NCBI GenBank assembly: GCA_016719055.1
Contig: JADKAW010000026.1
Location: 1 to 64,000, forward strand
Direction: 5' to 3'
Origin: Candidatus Rhodoferax mariagerensis
Lineage (GTDB): Bacteria; Pseudomonadota; Gammaproteobacteria; Burkholderiales; Burkholderiaceae_C
DNA length: 64,000 bases
Shown: positions 1 through 7,882 of the stretch, one piece after another
Layout of the letters: the number at the start of each line of letters is the position of its first letter
Position numbering within the stretch: position 1 is the first letter of the stretch
Made by a program: the position numbers and the translations under genes
The notes under the pieces: generated by a model
Database searches by the model: none
The model's input: only the letters and a program-made list of their open reading frames with translations
What the model was told of the DNA's origin: nothing

Positions 1-77
1 GTGCCATGGTCGCCGGTGTGGTTGTTGATGGTGCTGGCCACCTGCCCATGCACTGTGCCGATTTGCTGCTCTGACAT
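1..77 (-). CDS. 5' end of an unknown gene next to the prophage repressor (partial)
   Basis: An ATG at 77, preceded on the minus strand by a GGGAG ribosome-binding site, opens a frame that runs off the left edge after 25 codons. The visible residues include IGTVHGQVASTINNHTGD. This closely resembles the C-terminal stretch of the repressor encoded just upstream (VGTLHGQYIEGDITNHGG). The two genes are 36 bp apart on the same strand and are probably cotranscribed. Function is unknown because the rest lies outside the window. The shared motif may be a protein-protein interaction segment. Confidence 0.55.
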   Translation of the reverse strand, partial: MSEQQIGTVHGQVASTINNHTGDHG

Positions 78-113
78 TGCTGATTGAACTCCCTTGAAAT
101 GCGTGCCGGTTTG

Positions 114-611
114 TTATTTTTGTTTCGGCGTCGCTGGTTTGCCTGCGGGTGGCGGGGTGGGTGGCGGTGCGCCAAAACTCATGCCGCCGTGGTTGGTGAT
201 ATCGCCCTCAATGTATTGGCCATGCAACGTGCCCACCCTGATGCCGGTCTTGGGCTTCTTTTCTTTAATTTCGCCACGCTTGGGGCTGTTGGCCGCTGTG
301 GCGGCTATCTGGCGGATGCGCTCGCGGGCATCGGAGTGGGCGGCGCGGTAGTGGGCTAGCAGCTCGTCTTCATCAGGTCGATTGGCAGGGGCAGCACCAC
401 CGGTCTGGCCGGTCAGGATCACATTGATGTCGGCCCCGAAAGCCTCGCGCATCCGAAGCAGCGACGTGCCAGAAGGAAGGCTAGCACCGGCCTCCCATCC
501 TTCCACAGCTTTTGAGCTGACACCAATGCGTTTAGCGAAACCAGATTGACTCAATTCGCCTCGCAACGCCCGGATTCGGATTCCAGAGCCAACAAAAATA
601 TTTTCACCCAT
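114..611 (-). CDS. XRE-family prophage repressor (CI/c-like)
   Basis: A 165-residue protein with an N-terminal helix-turn-helix of the XRE type (SQSGFAKRIGVSSKAVEGWEAG). This is the expected lysogeny repressor at the left side of a Mu-like prophage. The start at 611 (MGEN) is chosen over an upstream in-frame ATG at 656 because it places the HTH near the N-terminus and leaves the palindromes at 614-647 as untranslated operator DNA. The C-terminal half has a charged linker, then a Gly/Asn motif (GTLHGQYIEGDITNHGG) and a Pro/Lys-rich tail. The motif recurs in the next gene on this strand. There is no LexA-like peptidase domain. Confidence 0.85.
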   Translation of the reverse strand: MGENIFVGSGIRIRALRGELSQSGFAKRIGVSSKAVEGWEAGASLPSGTSLLRMREAFGADINVILTGQTGGAAPANRPDEDELLAHYRAAHSDARERIRQIAATAANSPKRGEIKEKKPKTGIRVGTLHGQYIEGDITNHGGMSFGAPPPTPPPAGKPATPKQK

Positions 612-660
612 GCAAGTTAATCTTGTAAAACAGAAGAAAACTTCTGTATGATTCACACCA
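612..660. promoter_or_regulatory. Candidate repressor operator palindromes
   Basis: Directly upstream of the repressor start lies a perfect inverted repeat, ACAGAAG-AAAA-CTTCTGT (630-647), and a shorter one, CAAG-TTAAT-CTTG (613-625). Their position between the repressor and the other regulatory genes suits operators for the XRE repressor. This is inferred from position and symmetry only. Confidence 0.5.
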
Positions 661-753
661 TCAAAACGCTAACCGCTCCTACAACCACCACCAAAGGCCA
701 AAAAATGATCTCAATCCCTTTGAACTCAGGGCCGGCACAAGCCAGGAAATACC

Positions 754-1089
754 TCATGCAACAGGGTCAGAAGCTGGCCCGGTGGGCTGCCGGTTGGGCT
801 GCGCAATACCAGGCGGGCGAATGCCCAGCGGCACACAGCATGCCTCCTCAAGAATCGCCAGCGCGTCATCCATACCCTCAGAAGCTTGCGAGTCGGCTTG
901 CTGCGCTTGATTTTGGGAGCCAAGCCGCGTCCATTGCTCTCGGAACACGCGCGCAAAAGCCGCTGGCTGCGGGTGTGACTCCACCAAGGCGGCTACGGCG
1001 CAAAGCAATACCGCGTTCTGCGCTAACTGGTATTCGAGTTCGCCGCCTATCCCGCGAATTCGCTGCTCGTGGTTTTCCAGTGAAAGCAT
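754..1089 (-). CDS. Hypothetical small phage protein
   Basis: A 111-residue frame starting at MLSLENHEQRI. The N-terminal half is helical and protein-like, with a hydrophobic stretch NAVLLCAVAALV, followed by a Gln-rich linker. No family is recognised. It lies between the repressor and the divergent gp16-like regulator. The plus-strand frame covering the same bases (648-1091) has poor composition and was not preferred, but the strand is not certain. Confidence 0.45.
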   Translation of the reverse strand: MLSLENHEQRIRGIGGELEYQLAQNAVLLCAVAALVESHPQPAAFARVFREQWTRLGSQNQAQQADSQASEGMDDALAILEEACCVPLGIRPPGIAQPNRQPTGPASDPVA

Positions 1090-1129
1090 GACATCCCTCT
1101 TTATTGACAACACCAAACCACACCATTCT

Positions 1130-1435
1130 ATGAACAAACTACGCACCCCCGACGAGGCCAAAGCGTGGCTGGCCTACCAGGGCATCAGCGCCGCCGAGTT
1201 CTGCCGCGAACACCGCCTGCCCACCAGCCTGGTGTATGAAATCTTGAACGGACGCAAGCGCTGCCTGCGCGGCATGAGCCACAACATTGCCGTGCTGCTG
1301 GGCATGAAAGCCGGTGTGGTCACCACCCGCCCGGCCCGAGTGGCCGGTGCCCCGCGCAACAGCGGTGCCGTCCAGGCTGAGGCCACAGCCGCAAGTCCGC
1401 CCAAATTCACCCCCACCCGAGGCCGATGCCATTGA
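1130..1435 (+). CDS. BcepMu gp16-like phage DNA-binding protein
   Basis: A 101-residue protein starting at MNKLRTPDEAKAWL. The residues SLVYEILNGRKRCLRGMSHN and a following LLGMKAG form the compact HTH core typical of the BcepMu gp16 family, small DNA-binding proteins of Mu-like phages. The start at 1130 is preferred over 1088 because the family begins at this methionine. It is probably an early regulator. Its 3' end overlaps the opposing frame 1407-1601 by about 30 bp. Confidence 0.7.
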   Translation: MNKLRTPDEAKAWLAYQGISAAEFCREHRLPTSLVYEILNGRKRCLRGMSHNIAVLLGMKAGVVTTRPARVAGAPRNSGAVQAEATAASPPKFTPTRGRCH

Positions 1436-1601
1436 GGCTGGTTTGCGAAAAACCGGTTTTGACGAACAGGGCTGCAGCCTGCAACCCCAACCCATCCTTG
1501 GCGGCGACTAGGTGCCCGCTGACCCAGTGCTTAGCGGCCATAATGCCCAGCAGATTTCGGATTGCCTGGTGGCGGCATCCATCCGGCGCAATGGCAAACA
1601 C
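1407..1601 (-). CDS. Hypothetical small phage protein
   Basis: A 64-residue frame with a GTG start at 1601, just behind the repaired stop of the preceding minus-strand frame (1606-1608), with CAGGAG as a plausible ribosome-binding site. It contains NLLGIMAAKHWVSGHLVAA and ends in GIGLGWG. Family unknown. The close spacing suggests a two-gene operon with 1606-1925. Confidence 0.4.
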   Translation of the reverse strand: MFAIAPDGCRHQAIRNLLGIMAAKHWVSGHLVAAKDGLGLQAAALFVKTGFSQTSLNGIGLGWG

Positions 1602-1605
1602 CTGC

Positions 1606-1925
1606 TTACTCCTGAGCGTGCGGCGGCCATGCTTTCAGCATATCAAGCCGCCGATACAGCATCTTGCGCGCTTCCAGCAGCGCCTGCGTCTCGTGAAAAT
1701 CTTCCGCTTGGCCAGCCCGGCCGGGACACACATCTCTCGCCATAGCGGTGCAAGCGATGCAGCAATGTCAGGCTGCGACTTCAGCAGCAGCGGCATCAAG
1801 TCTGCCAGCGCAGCAAACACGCCATTGCTCCAGTCGTCCAGTACATCAATCTGCTGACGCAGCGGTGCCACGGCCTTCTCAACTTCTTGCTGCACCCAAG
1901 CAGTGGTTTCGGGGGTTGTTGTCAT
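1606..1925 (-). pseudogene. Hypothetical phage protein with a single-base frameshift
   Basis: The frame starts MTTTPETTAWVQQEVEKAV and is coiled-coil-like. After about 75 codons (SLAPLWRE) the original frame turns into an Arg/Cys-rich tail, whereas the neighbouring frame continues naturally as QAEDFHETQALLEARKML and ends at a stop at 1606-1608. One inserted or missing base near 1700-1715 explains this. Unrepaired, the frame would run on to 1635. Function unknown. It diverges from the early operon at 2049 across a 123-bp gap. Confidence 0.5.
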
Positions 1926-2048
1926 GATGGTCAATCTCCATTGGTTGGTTTCGGTGTCCACACTTTGCGCCCCAAAAACGCCAAACCGCATTTCCAGCCC
2001 GGCCATTTGTTTCGCAGCCCTTTTTGCAACACCCCAAGAGGCCTTCCA
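1926..2048. promoter_or_regulatory. Divergent intergenic region, likely early promoter
   Basis: This 123-bp gap separates the minus-strand gene ending at 1925 from the first gene of the plus-strand early operon at 2049. An early lytic promoter is expected here by analogy with Mu-like phages. No clear -35/-10 pair could be assigned by eye. Confidence 0.35.
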
Positions 2049-2525
2049 ATGACCCGCCGCAACTGGAAACGCGAGCACGCCACCAGCACCATTGAGGCCC
2101 TGCGCCTGTGCAAAGAGTTTGCGCAAGAGAAAAAGAACCTGTCCATTGAGCGCATTGCCGACCGCATGGGCGCCAGCCACGACAGCCTGTACAAGTGGCT
2201 TGCCGGTGGCACCCTGCCACTCATCAAGCTGCCCGCTTACGAGCTGGCCTGTGGCTGCCACTTCGCCAGTGAGTTTTTCGCCATCACCGCTGGCAAGGTG
2301 CTGGTGGACCTGCCCACCGGGCGCACCGGCAACACCGCCAGCATGGTCGAGTTCAACACCGGCTTTGCCCAGGCGCTGCAACTGCTCACCAACTTTTACG
2401 CCGCCCCGGCCAAGACAGACCCCACCGCAACCTTGGCCGCCCTGTCTGCCCACATGCAAGAGGTGGCCTACCACCAAGCCAACGTGTCCCATTGCGCCAC
2501 CCCTGAACTGGACTTTGAATCATGA
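2049..2525 (+). CDS. Phage HTH regulator, first gene of the early operon
   Basis: A 158-residue protein starting MTRRNWKREHATSTIEAL. Residues about 27-55 (NLSIERIADRMGASHDSLYKWL) form a helix-turn-helix, so it is probably a DNA-binding early regulator. The start at 2049 is chosen because the upstream extension (from 1887) is Cys/His-rich shadow sequence. The stop overlaps the next start by ATGA, indicating translational coupling. Confidence 0.7.
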   Translation: MTRRNWKREHATSTIEALRLCKEFAQEKKNLSIERIADRMGASHDSLYKWLAGGTLPLIKLPAYELACGCHFASEFFAITAGKVLVDLPTGRTGNTASMVEFNTGFAQALQLLTNFYAAPAKTDPTATLAALSAHMQEVAYHQANVSHCATPELDFES

Positions 2526-2836
2526 AAACCCCCCGCTTCACCCCCGCCGACATTGCCGCCCTAGAGTCCGGCCTGGCCCTGCGCCAGCAGCAGGTCGACA
2601 CCCAGTGGCAACTGGTGCGCCGCCTCATGGCCGCCGCCTTTGACGGCGCCCGCGAGCCCCGCAGCCCCGCCTACCAGGCCGGTGTGCGCGCTGCGCTGGC
2701 CCACAAGCTGTGCGGCACCCCCAAAACCCTACCCTTTGACATGGGCACCGCCCAGGCTGACGCCTGGCTGGCCGGCTGCGATGAGGCCTACGCCATTCTC
2801 AAACAACGCCTGCAACCCCAGCCCGCCAGCGTATGA
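2522..2836 (+). CDS. Hypothetical phage early protein
   Basis: A 104-residue protein beginning MKTPRFTPADIAALESGLAL, helical throughout, with no recognised motif. It overlaps both the preceding gene (2525) and the following start (2833) by 4 bp, so it sits in a tightly coupled operon between two regulatory genes. Family unknown. Confidence 0.65.
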   Translation: MKTPRFTPADIAALESGLALRQQQVDTQWQLVRRLMAAAFDGAREPRSPAYQAGVRAALAHKLCGTPKTLPFDMGTAQADAWLAGCDEAYAILKQRLQPQPASV

Positions 2837-3090
2837 ACACCGACGACATCCACCACGCCATAGACCGGCAAGTCCCCGCCATGCGCCAGCGCGGCTTCAC
2901 CATTGGCACCACTGCCGGGCAGATCAGCATCCCCCCGGGCTGGATCGCTGACCGCATGGCTGATCACCTCACCCGCGCCCTGCAGTGCGAGCTGCTCTAT
3001 GAGACCAAAGACCGCTACCACCAGCAGCCCAGCGTCCAAGGGCCAGACACATTGCTTAACCGGCGCAAGGCAGACCAGCATGACCACTGA
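2833..3090 (+). CDS. Hypothetical phage early protein
   Basis: An 85-residue protein (MNTDDIHHAIDRQVPAMRQR) with a predicted helix and the segment ISIPPGWIADRMADHLTRAL. No known family. The ATG overlaps the previous stop, and its 3' end overlaps the next start (3080) by 11 bp. Confidence 0.6.
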   Translation: MNTDDIHHAIDRQVPAMRQRGFTIGTTAGQISIPPGWIADRMADHLTRALQCELLYETKDRYHQQPSVQGPDTLLNRRKADQHDH

Positions 3091-3403
3091 CACCCCCACC
3101 GCCGCCAAGCTCAACGACGCCATTCGCAAAACCTGCGAACTGTTTCGCCTGCTGGCCGGCCACGAGCTGCTCGGCTTAGCCCCCGGCGAGATTGCCAAAG
3201 GCCTGAACGTCAGCGCTCCCTGGGTCAGCGTCAACCTGCCCGCCATTGCCCTAGAGACCGGCTTTGTCGAGCGCGTGGACGGCACCAACCGCTGGCGCCT
3301 GGGCGTGCCCCTGGTGCGCATTGCGTTTGCCGTCAGCGCTGAACTCAATGCCGCCAAACGCCGCCTGGATGAAGTTGGCAACCGCTATCAGATCACCCCT
3401 TAA
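3080..3403 (+). CDS. Winged-helix (IclR/MarR-like) phage DNA-binding protein
   Basis: A 107-residue protein starting MTTDTPTAAKL. Residues about 20-75 read as a winged helix: GLAPGEIAKGLNVSAPWVSV is the recognition region and FVERVDGTNRWRLG the wing. It is probably a regulator of the early operon. The start at 3080 is chosen over 2903 because that extension overlaps a better frame. A 24-bp gap separates it from the next gene. Confidence 0.65.
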   Translation: MTTDTPTAAKLNDAIRKTCELFRLLAGHELLGLAPGEIAKGLNVSAPWVSVNLPAIALETGFVERVDGTNRWRLGVPLVRIAFAVSAELNAAKRRLDEVGNRYQITP

Positions 3404-3427
3404 CACCACTCAGAAAGATATTGCCCC

Positions 3428-4334
3428 ATGGCCAAGTTACCGACCCCCGCCGCAGAAATCATTGATGTCCCGATGAACGAGGCCCTGCTAAGCGAAGACA
3501 TTCAGGCCCGCAACAGCCTGGCGCTGGCCACTGCCCAGCAAGCCAGCGCCGTGCGCGCCGTCGCCCTGCAAATGGGCTATGCACTGCCCGCCGACTGCAC
3601 CGACCCCGACCTGATTCAGCGTGACATCAGCGCCAACATGCGCCGCAGCGTTGAGGCCTGCCTGGAAGTGGGCAAGGGCTTGCGCGTGCTGAAAGAGGCT
3701 TGCTCCCACGGCAACTTTTTGGCGCGGTTGGATGTGCTGGGCATTGATGACGCAGTCGCTCGAAGTTCATGCAGGCGGCTCAGAAATTTTCAAATCGTCG
3801 ACGTCGAGGCATTTGACTCAGGCAGTCAAAAACCAGTCTCAGTTATTCGAGCTGCTGATCCTGGACGATGCACAGATAGAAGAACTCGAACTCACCGGCC
3901 AGACTGGCGAGCTGGCTCTGGACGACGTGGCCACCATGAGCGTCAAAGAGTTGCGCAAGGCCGTGCGTGAAGCCAAGCAAGAAAAAGAAGCCACCGAGAA
4001 ACTGCTCGAAAACAAAAACAAACAAATCGACAAACTCAGCCGCCACATTGCCAAGGCCACCCCAGACCAGGTGCTGCTGGAGCTGCAAAAAGAGGCCACC
4101 GGTTTCACCAATGAATCGCTGACCTGTGTGCAGGGCCAGTTGCGCCAGGCCTTCATTGCCATCAAGAACCATGGCGGTGGCAGCGCCGACCACACCCTGT
4201 TCATGGCCGCCCTGCTGGGTCAGGTGCAGGCCGAGGTGGCTGCGCTGCGCGATGAGTTCAACCTGCCCGACATCAGCCGCGCCCGCGACCAGGAGCTGGC
4301 CGCCGAAATGGCGCAGTGGATGCCTGCCAAGTAA
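3428..4334 (+). pseudogene. DUF3102-like phage early protein, two frameshifts
   Basis: The reading starts MAKLPTPAAEIIDV in one frame up to about 3768 (LGIDDAVAR), continues as KFMQAAQKFSN in a second frame to about 3800, and then as STSRHLTQAVKNQ in a third frame to the stop at 4334. Two single-base deletions 30-40 bp apart restore about 302 residues. The region EACLEVGKGLRVLKEACSHG resembles DUF3102-like proteins, and the C-terminal half contains a long coiled coil (KEATEKLLENKNKQIDKLSR). It lies just before the transposase gene, where Mu-like phages carry accessory replication genes. Whether the frameshifts are real or sequencing errors cannot be decided here. Confidence 0.65.
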
Positions 4335-4347
4335 CCAAACTAAAGCC

Positions 4348-6126
4348 ATGGCACTCAACCCCGCAACCGTGGCACGCCTGGTGCAGTTGGCGCAAGCCAC
4401 CGCCAGCGCGCCACGCGGCCACAAGCAGGCGCTGTATGTGGCTGCCTGCGCCGAGCTGGGTGTCAGCCTGCCCACCGTGCACCGTTACCTGGAACAAGTT
4501 ACCGTGAAACCCATCCGTAAACAACGCAGCGATGCCGGGGCCGTGGAGCTGATCCGCGACGACGCCAAAGCCATCAGTGCCCTGCTGATGACCAGCGCCC
4601 GCAAAACCGGCAAGCGCCTCATGAGCATTGGCCAGGCGGTCGACATCCTATTGGCCAATGGCGAGATCAACCCCTTTGCCCTGGACCCGGCCACCGGTGA
4701 GCTCACCCGCCTGAGCGACTCAGCCATTGCCAGAGCACTGCGCAGCTACGGCATGCACCCTGACCAATTGAACCGGCCCACCCCGGCCGTTGAGCTGCGT
4801 AGCCTGCACCCCAACCACGTCTGGCAAATTGACGCGTCTTTGTGTGTGCTGTATTACCTGCGGGCCCAAAGCGCCAAAGAGACCGGTCTGCAAGTGATGG
4901 ACCGCACCCAGTTCTACAAAAACAAGCCCGCCAACCTGCGCGCCATTGAGGCCGACCGCGTCTGGAGCTATGAGGTCACAGACCACTACAGCGGTGCCAT
5001 CTTTGTCAACTATGTCATGGGCGCTGAAAGCGGCACCAACCTGGCCGAGAGCTTTATTGGCGCCATCCAGAAGCGCGACGGGGACCCAATGCACGGCGTG
5101 CCTTTTAACCTGATGATGGACATGGGCAGTGCCAACACCAGCGGCCTGTTTGGCAACCTGGCCCGCCGGCTGCAGGTGCAGTTGCACGCCCACAGCCCGG
5201 GCAATGCGCGAGCCACCGGGCAAGTGGAAAAAGCCCGTGACCTGATTGAGCGCAGTTTCGAGAGCAGCCTGCGCCTGCAGCCGGTAGCCGACCTGGCCGC
5301 GCTCAACACCGTAGCCCAGCGCTGGGCCTGCTGGTTCAATGCCAACAAGCTGCACAGCCGCCATGGCAAAACCCGCTTTGACCTGTGGCTGACCATTGCC
5401 AGCGAACAACTGCGCGTGGCGCCGCCCGCGGCCCTGTGCTTTGAGTTGTTGAGTGAGAAGGTAGAAACCCGCAAGGTGGCCGATAACCAAACCGTCTCGT
5501 TCAAAGGCCACACCTATTGTGTCAAGACGGTGCCGGGCGTGATGATTGGCGAGAAGCTGCACATCACCGTCAACCCCTACGTGGCAGACGCGGCCCAGGT
5601 GCTGCTTAAAGATGCCGACGGCCATGAAACCCTGCACAGCATTCCATTGCTGACGCGTGATGAGGCTGGCTTTCTGGACCGGGCTAACGTCATTGGTGAA
5701 GACTTTGCCCGCCCCGCCGACACGCTGCTCGATACCAACCGCAAAGAGGTGACACGCTTTGCCTATGACGCCACCACCGACGATGAGGCCGAGGCCCGGC
5801 GCAAGGCCGGTGTGGTGCCACTGGGCAGCCGCATCGACCCCTACAAGGTGATTGAACAGGCACCCAAGCGCAGCTTCATGCCCAGGCAGGGTGCAGCCCT
5901 GGTGCCCGCCGTCACCACCACCAGCACGGCGCAGGCCATGCGCATCCTCACCCAGTTCGAGGCTGCCCAGGCCCTGCGCGCCATGGGCCTGGTGCTCACC
6001 CCCGAGCTGGTCGCCACCCTTAAAACCCTGCACCCCGATGGCGTGCCTGAAGACCAGTTGGATGCGTTGAAAGACCGCCTGACGGTGCGCCGTGGCCTGC
6101 GTGTGGTCAACGGGGGAAGCGTATGA
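4348..6126 (+). CDS. MuA-type DDE transposase
   Basis: A 592-residue protein that joins phage ends to target DNA during transpositional replication. The catalytic triad is visible: D162 in HVWQIDASL, D258 in LMMDMGSAN and E294 in TGQVEKARDL, with the 36-residue D-to-E spacing usual for DDE integrase cores. An N-terminal HTH (GVSLPTVHRYLEQV) and a C-terminal Mu-transposase beta-barrel/MuB-contact region flank the core. The start at 4348 follows the previous stop by 13 bp. The stop overlaps the MuB start (ATGA). The end-binding targets are probably the repeats at 27076-27110. Confidence 0.93.
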   Translation: MALNPATVARLVQLAQATASAPRGHKQALYVAACAELGVSLPTVHRYLEQVTVKPIRKQRSDAGAVELIRDDAKAISALLMTSARKTGKRLMSIGQAVDILLANGEINPFALDPATGELTRLSDSAIARALRSYGMHPDQLNRPTPAVELRSLHPNHVWQIDASLCVLYYLRAQSAKETGLQVMDRTQFYKNKPANLRAIEADRVWSYEVTDHYSGAIFVNYVMGAESGTNLAESFIGAIQKRDGDPMHGVPFNLMMDMGSANTSGLFGNLARRLQVQLHAHSPGNARATGQVEKARDLIERSFESSLRLQPVADLAALNTVAQRWACWFNANKLHSRHGKTRFDLWLTIASEQLRVAPPAALCFELLSEKVETRKVADNQTVSFKGHTYCVKTVPGVMIGEKLHITVNPYVADAAQVLLKDADGHETLHSIPLLTRDEAGFLDRANVIGEDFARPADTLLDTNRKEVTRFAYDATTDDEAEARRKAGVVPLGSRIDPYKVIEQAPKRSFMPRQGAALVPAVTTTSTAQAMRILTQFEAAQALRAMGLVLTPELVATLKTLHPDGVPEDQLDALKDRLTVRRGLRVVNGGSV

Positions 6127-7418
6127 GCCGCAAACCCGGCGCAAACGCGTCAAACCCTGTTGCAAAACGTCCCAAACAACTAATTGATACCAGCATAGCC
6201 ATGACCCCTGAAAACAGCTTCAGCGCCTTGCTAAAAGAGTTTGGCATACCGCAGTCAGATTTATGCCAGGTCACCGGCCTGGGCCGCTCCGTCATCAGCC
6301 GGATTTGCACGCATGGCATCTGGCCCACCTTTCACCACATCCAGGCCCGCCAGGCCATTGATGCCTACCTGGCCCACCGTGGCCTGACCCCCAACCAACT
6401 GCAGCGCCTGATGCACGCGCTGCATAAAAAAGTTGGCCCCAGCGTGCTACCAACACCTGAGGCCGTTCCCGTGAGTCCCGCAACTGAAAACCAAACCGAA
6501 ACTGTAAAGGAAGACCCTATGTTACTGGCAAACGCCGGCCTACGCCCCGAGACGCGCGCGCACTTCAAGCTCTCGCGCAACCCCTTCATCGACGACGTGC
6601 AAAGCCCCGACGACGTCTTTCAAACCCCCAGCGTGCGCTACATCCGCGCCGCGCTTACCGACTGCGCCCTGCACCATGGCTTCATGGCCGTGGTGGGCGA
6701 GTCCGGCTCGGGCAAAACCACCCTGGCCGAAGACCTGCAAGAGCGCATCCGCATTGACGGGCGCCCCATCACCGTCATCAAGCCCTATGTGCTGGCCATG
6801 GAGGGCAACGACGCCCGCGGCAAAACCCTTAAAAGCAGCCAGATTGCCGAATCAATAGCCTGCGCGCTAGACCCGTCAGTGCGCCTGCGCAGCAGCTCCG
6901 AGGCCCGCTTTCGCCAGCTCCACACCCTGCTGACGGCCAGCCGGCGCGCCGGCCAGCGCCACCTGCTTGTCATCGAAGAGGCGCACTGCCTGCCCATCCC
7001 CACCCTCAAGCACCTCAAACGCTTTCTGGAGCTTAAAGACGGCATGCAGCGCCTGCTGGGCATCGCCCTGATCGGCCAGCCCGAACTGCGTGAGCGCCTG
7101 AACGGCCAAAACGCCGAGGTGCGCGAGGTGGCCCAGCGCTGTGAACTGGTCGAGCTCGAACCCATTGACACCGAGCTTGAGGGCTACCTGCAGCACAAGT
7201 TTGCCCGCTTTGACCTGCGTCTGTCAGACGTGTTCACCGCAGACGCTTTTGATGCCATGCGCGCCCGCCTGATCCACCGCCCGCGTGGCGGCACACCCGC
7301 CGACGTGCGCAGCCTGTGTTACCCCCTGGTCGTCAACAACCTGGTCTGCCGCGCCATGAACGCCGCCGCCAGCGTGCCCTGGCCGCAGGTGGACGCGCAA
7401 GTGATTGCGGGGTGCTGA
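6123..7418 (+). CDS. MuB-type AAA+ ATPase, transposition target-DNA activator
   Basis: A 431-residue protein. The N-terminal 60-110 residues form an HTH region (DLCQVTGLGRSVISRICTHG), followed by an ATPase domain with Walker A GESGSGKTT (about residue 191) and Walker B HLLVIEEAH (about 280). MuB proteins bind DNA as ATP filaments and deliver targets to MuA. The ATG overlaps the transposase stop, so the two are translationally coupled. Length and order match other Mu-like phages. Confidence 0.9.
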   Translation: MSRKPGANASNPVAKRPKQLIDTSIAMTPENSFSALLKEFGIPQSDLCQVTGLGRSVISRICTHGIWPTFHHIQARQAIDAYLAHRGLTPNQLQRLMHALHKKVGPSVLPTPEAVPVSPATENQTETVKEDPMLLANAGLRPETRAHFKLSRNPFIDDVQSPDDVFQTPSVRYIRAALTDCALHHGFMAVVGESGSGKTTLAEDLQERIRIDGRPITVIKPYVLAMEGNDARGKTLKSSQIAESIACALDPSVRLRSSSEARFRQLHTLLTASRRAGQRHLLVIEEAHCLPIPTLKHLKRFLELKDGMQRLLGIALIGQPELRERLNGQNAEVREVAQRCELVELEPIDTELEGYLQHKFARFDLRLSDVFTADAFDAMRARLIHRPRGGTPADVRSLCYPLVVNNLVCRAMNAAASVPWPQVDAQVIAGC

Positions 7419-7419
7419 A

Positions 7420-7598
7420 ATGGACAATACAAGCAGTGGCCGAGCGCAGATCTGCTGCCCGTGCCCAGACGGTACGCGGACTGGCCGCTGACCCAGTGTG
7501 GCGCTTGGTCAGCAACAGCAGTAGCAGTTGCTGCGCCCATCGCCGCTTCATCGACCACTGGCCCCACGCCCGGCGGCCAGCAGCGCCCTGAACCCTGA
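7420..7598 (+). pseudogene. Small phage protein with a probable frameshift
   Basis: An ATG directly after muB gives MDNT. Shifting one base then gives KQWPSADLLPVPRRYADWPL and an Ala/Thr-rich tail up to a stop at 7596-7598. The unshifted frame stops after 23 codons. A missing base near 7430 would restore a 59-residue protein of unknown function. The call rests on protein-like composition and gene packing only. Confidence 0.4.
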
Positions 7599-7602
7599 CC
7601 AG

Positions 7603-7882
7603 ATGAAAAAACACTACCACCCCGCCAGCCTGGTGACCGCAACCTGTGACTGCAAGGGAAGCGCTGGGCGCTGACCAGTGCCCCGACTGTGACCGCGCCC
7701 CGCAGCCCACCCACCCCTTTGCCCCCGGTGTCATCCAGGGCCCCGACCTGCCCATTGTGTTCATGGAACCTGACGACGACGCCCCCCTGCTACCCCTCAC
7801 CCTGGCCGACGCCGTCTGGCTGCTGGGCACCGTGGCCGTGCTGGGCTTTGTGGCCGGCTGGCTGGTGGAGCGCTTGGTATGA
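7603..7882 (+). pseudogene. Small zinc-ribbon-like membrane protein, probable frameshift
   Basis: The frame from ATG 7603 reads MKKHYHPASLVTATCDCK and soon stops. Removing one G in the run near 7654-7657 continues into EALGADQCPDCDRAPQP and then a transmembrane segment (LADAVWLLGTVAVLGFVAGW), ending at 7882. The repaired product has CxC...CxxC spacing typical of a small zinc ribbon plus one membrane helix. Alternatively the gene starts at GTG 7646 without the first Cys pair. The stop overlaps the next ATG (7879). Confidence 0.45.

Noticed and set aside
648..1091. Plus-strand frame of 147 codons between the repressor and the gp16-like gene
   Set aside because: Composition is rich in Pro, Arg and Ala without a recognisable fold, and the minus-strand frame 754-1089 looks more like a protein. 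Its start also lies on the candidate operator.
4720..6165. Long minus-strand frame of 481 codons opposite the transposase gene
   Set aside because: It is the shadow of a conserved DDE transposase. His/Gly/Gln-rich composition is typical of antisense frames in GC-rich genes.
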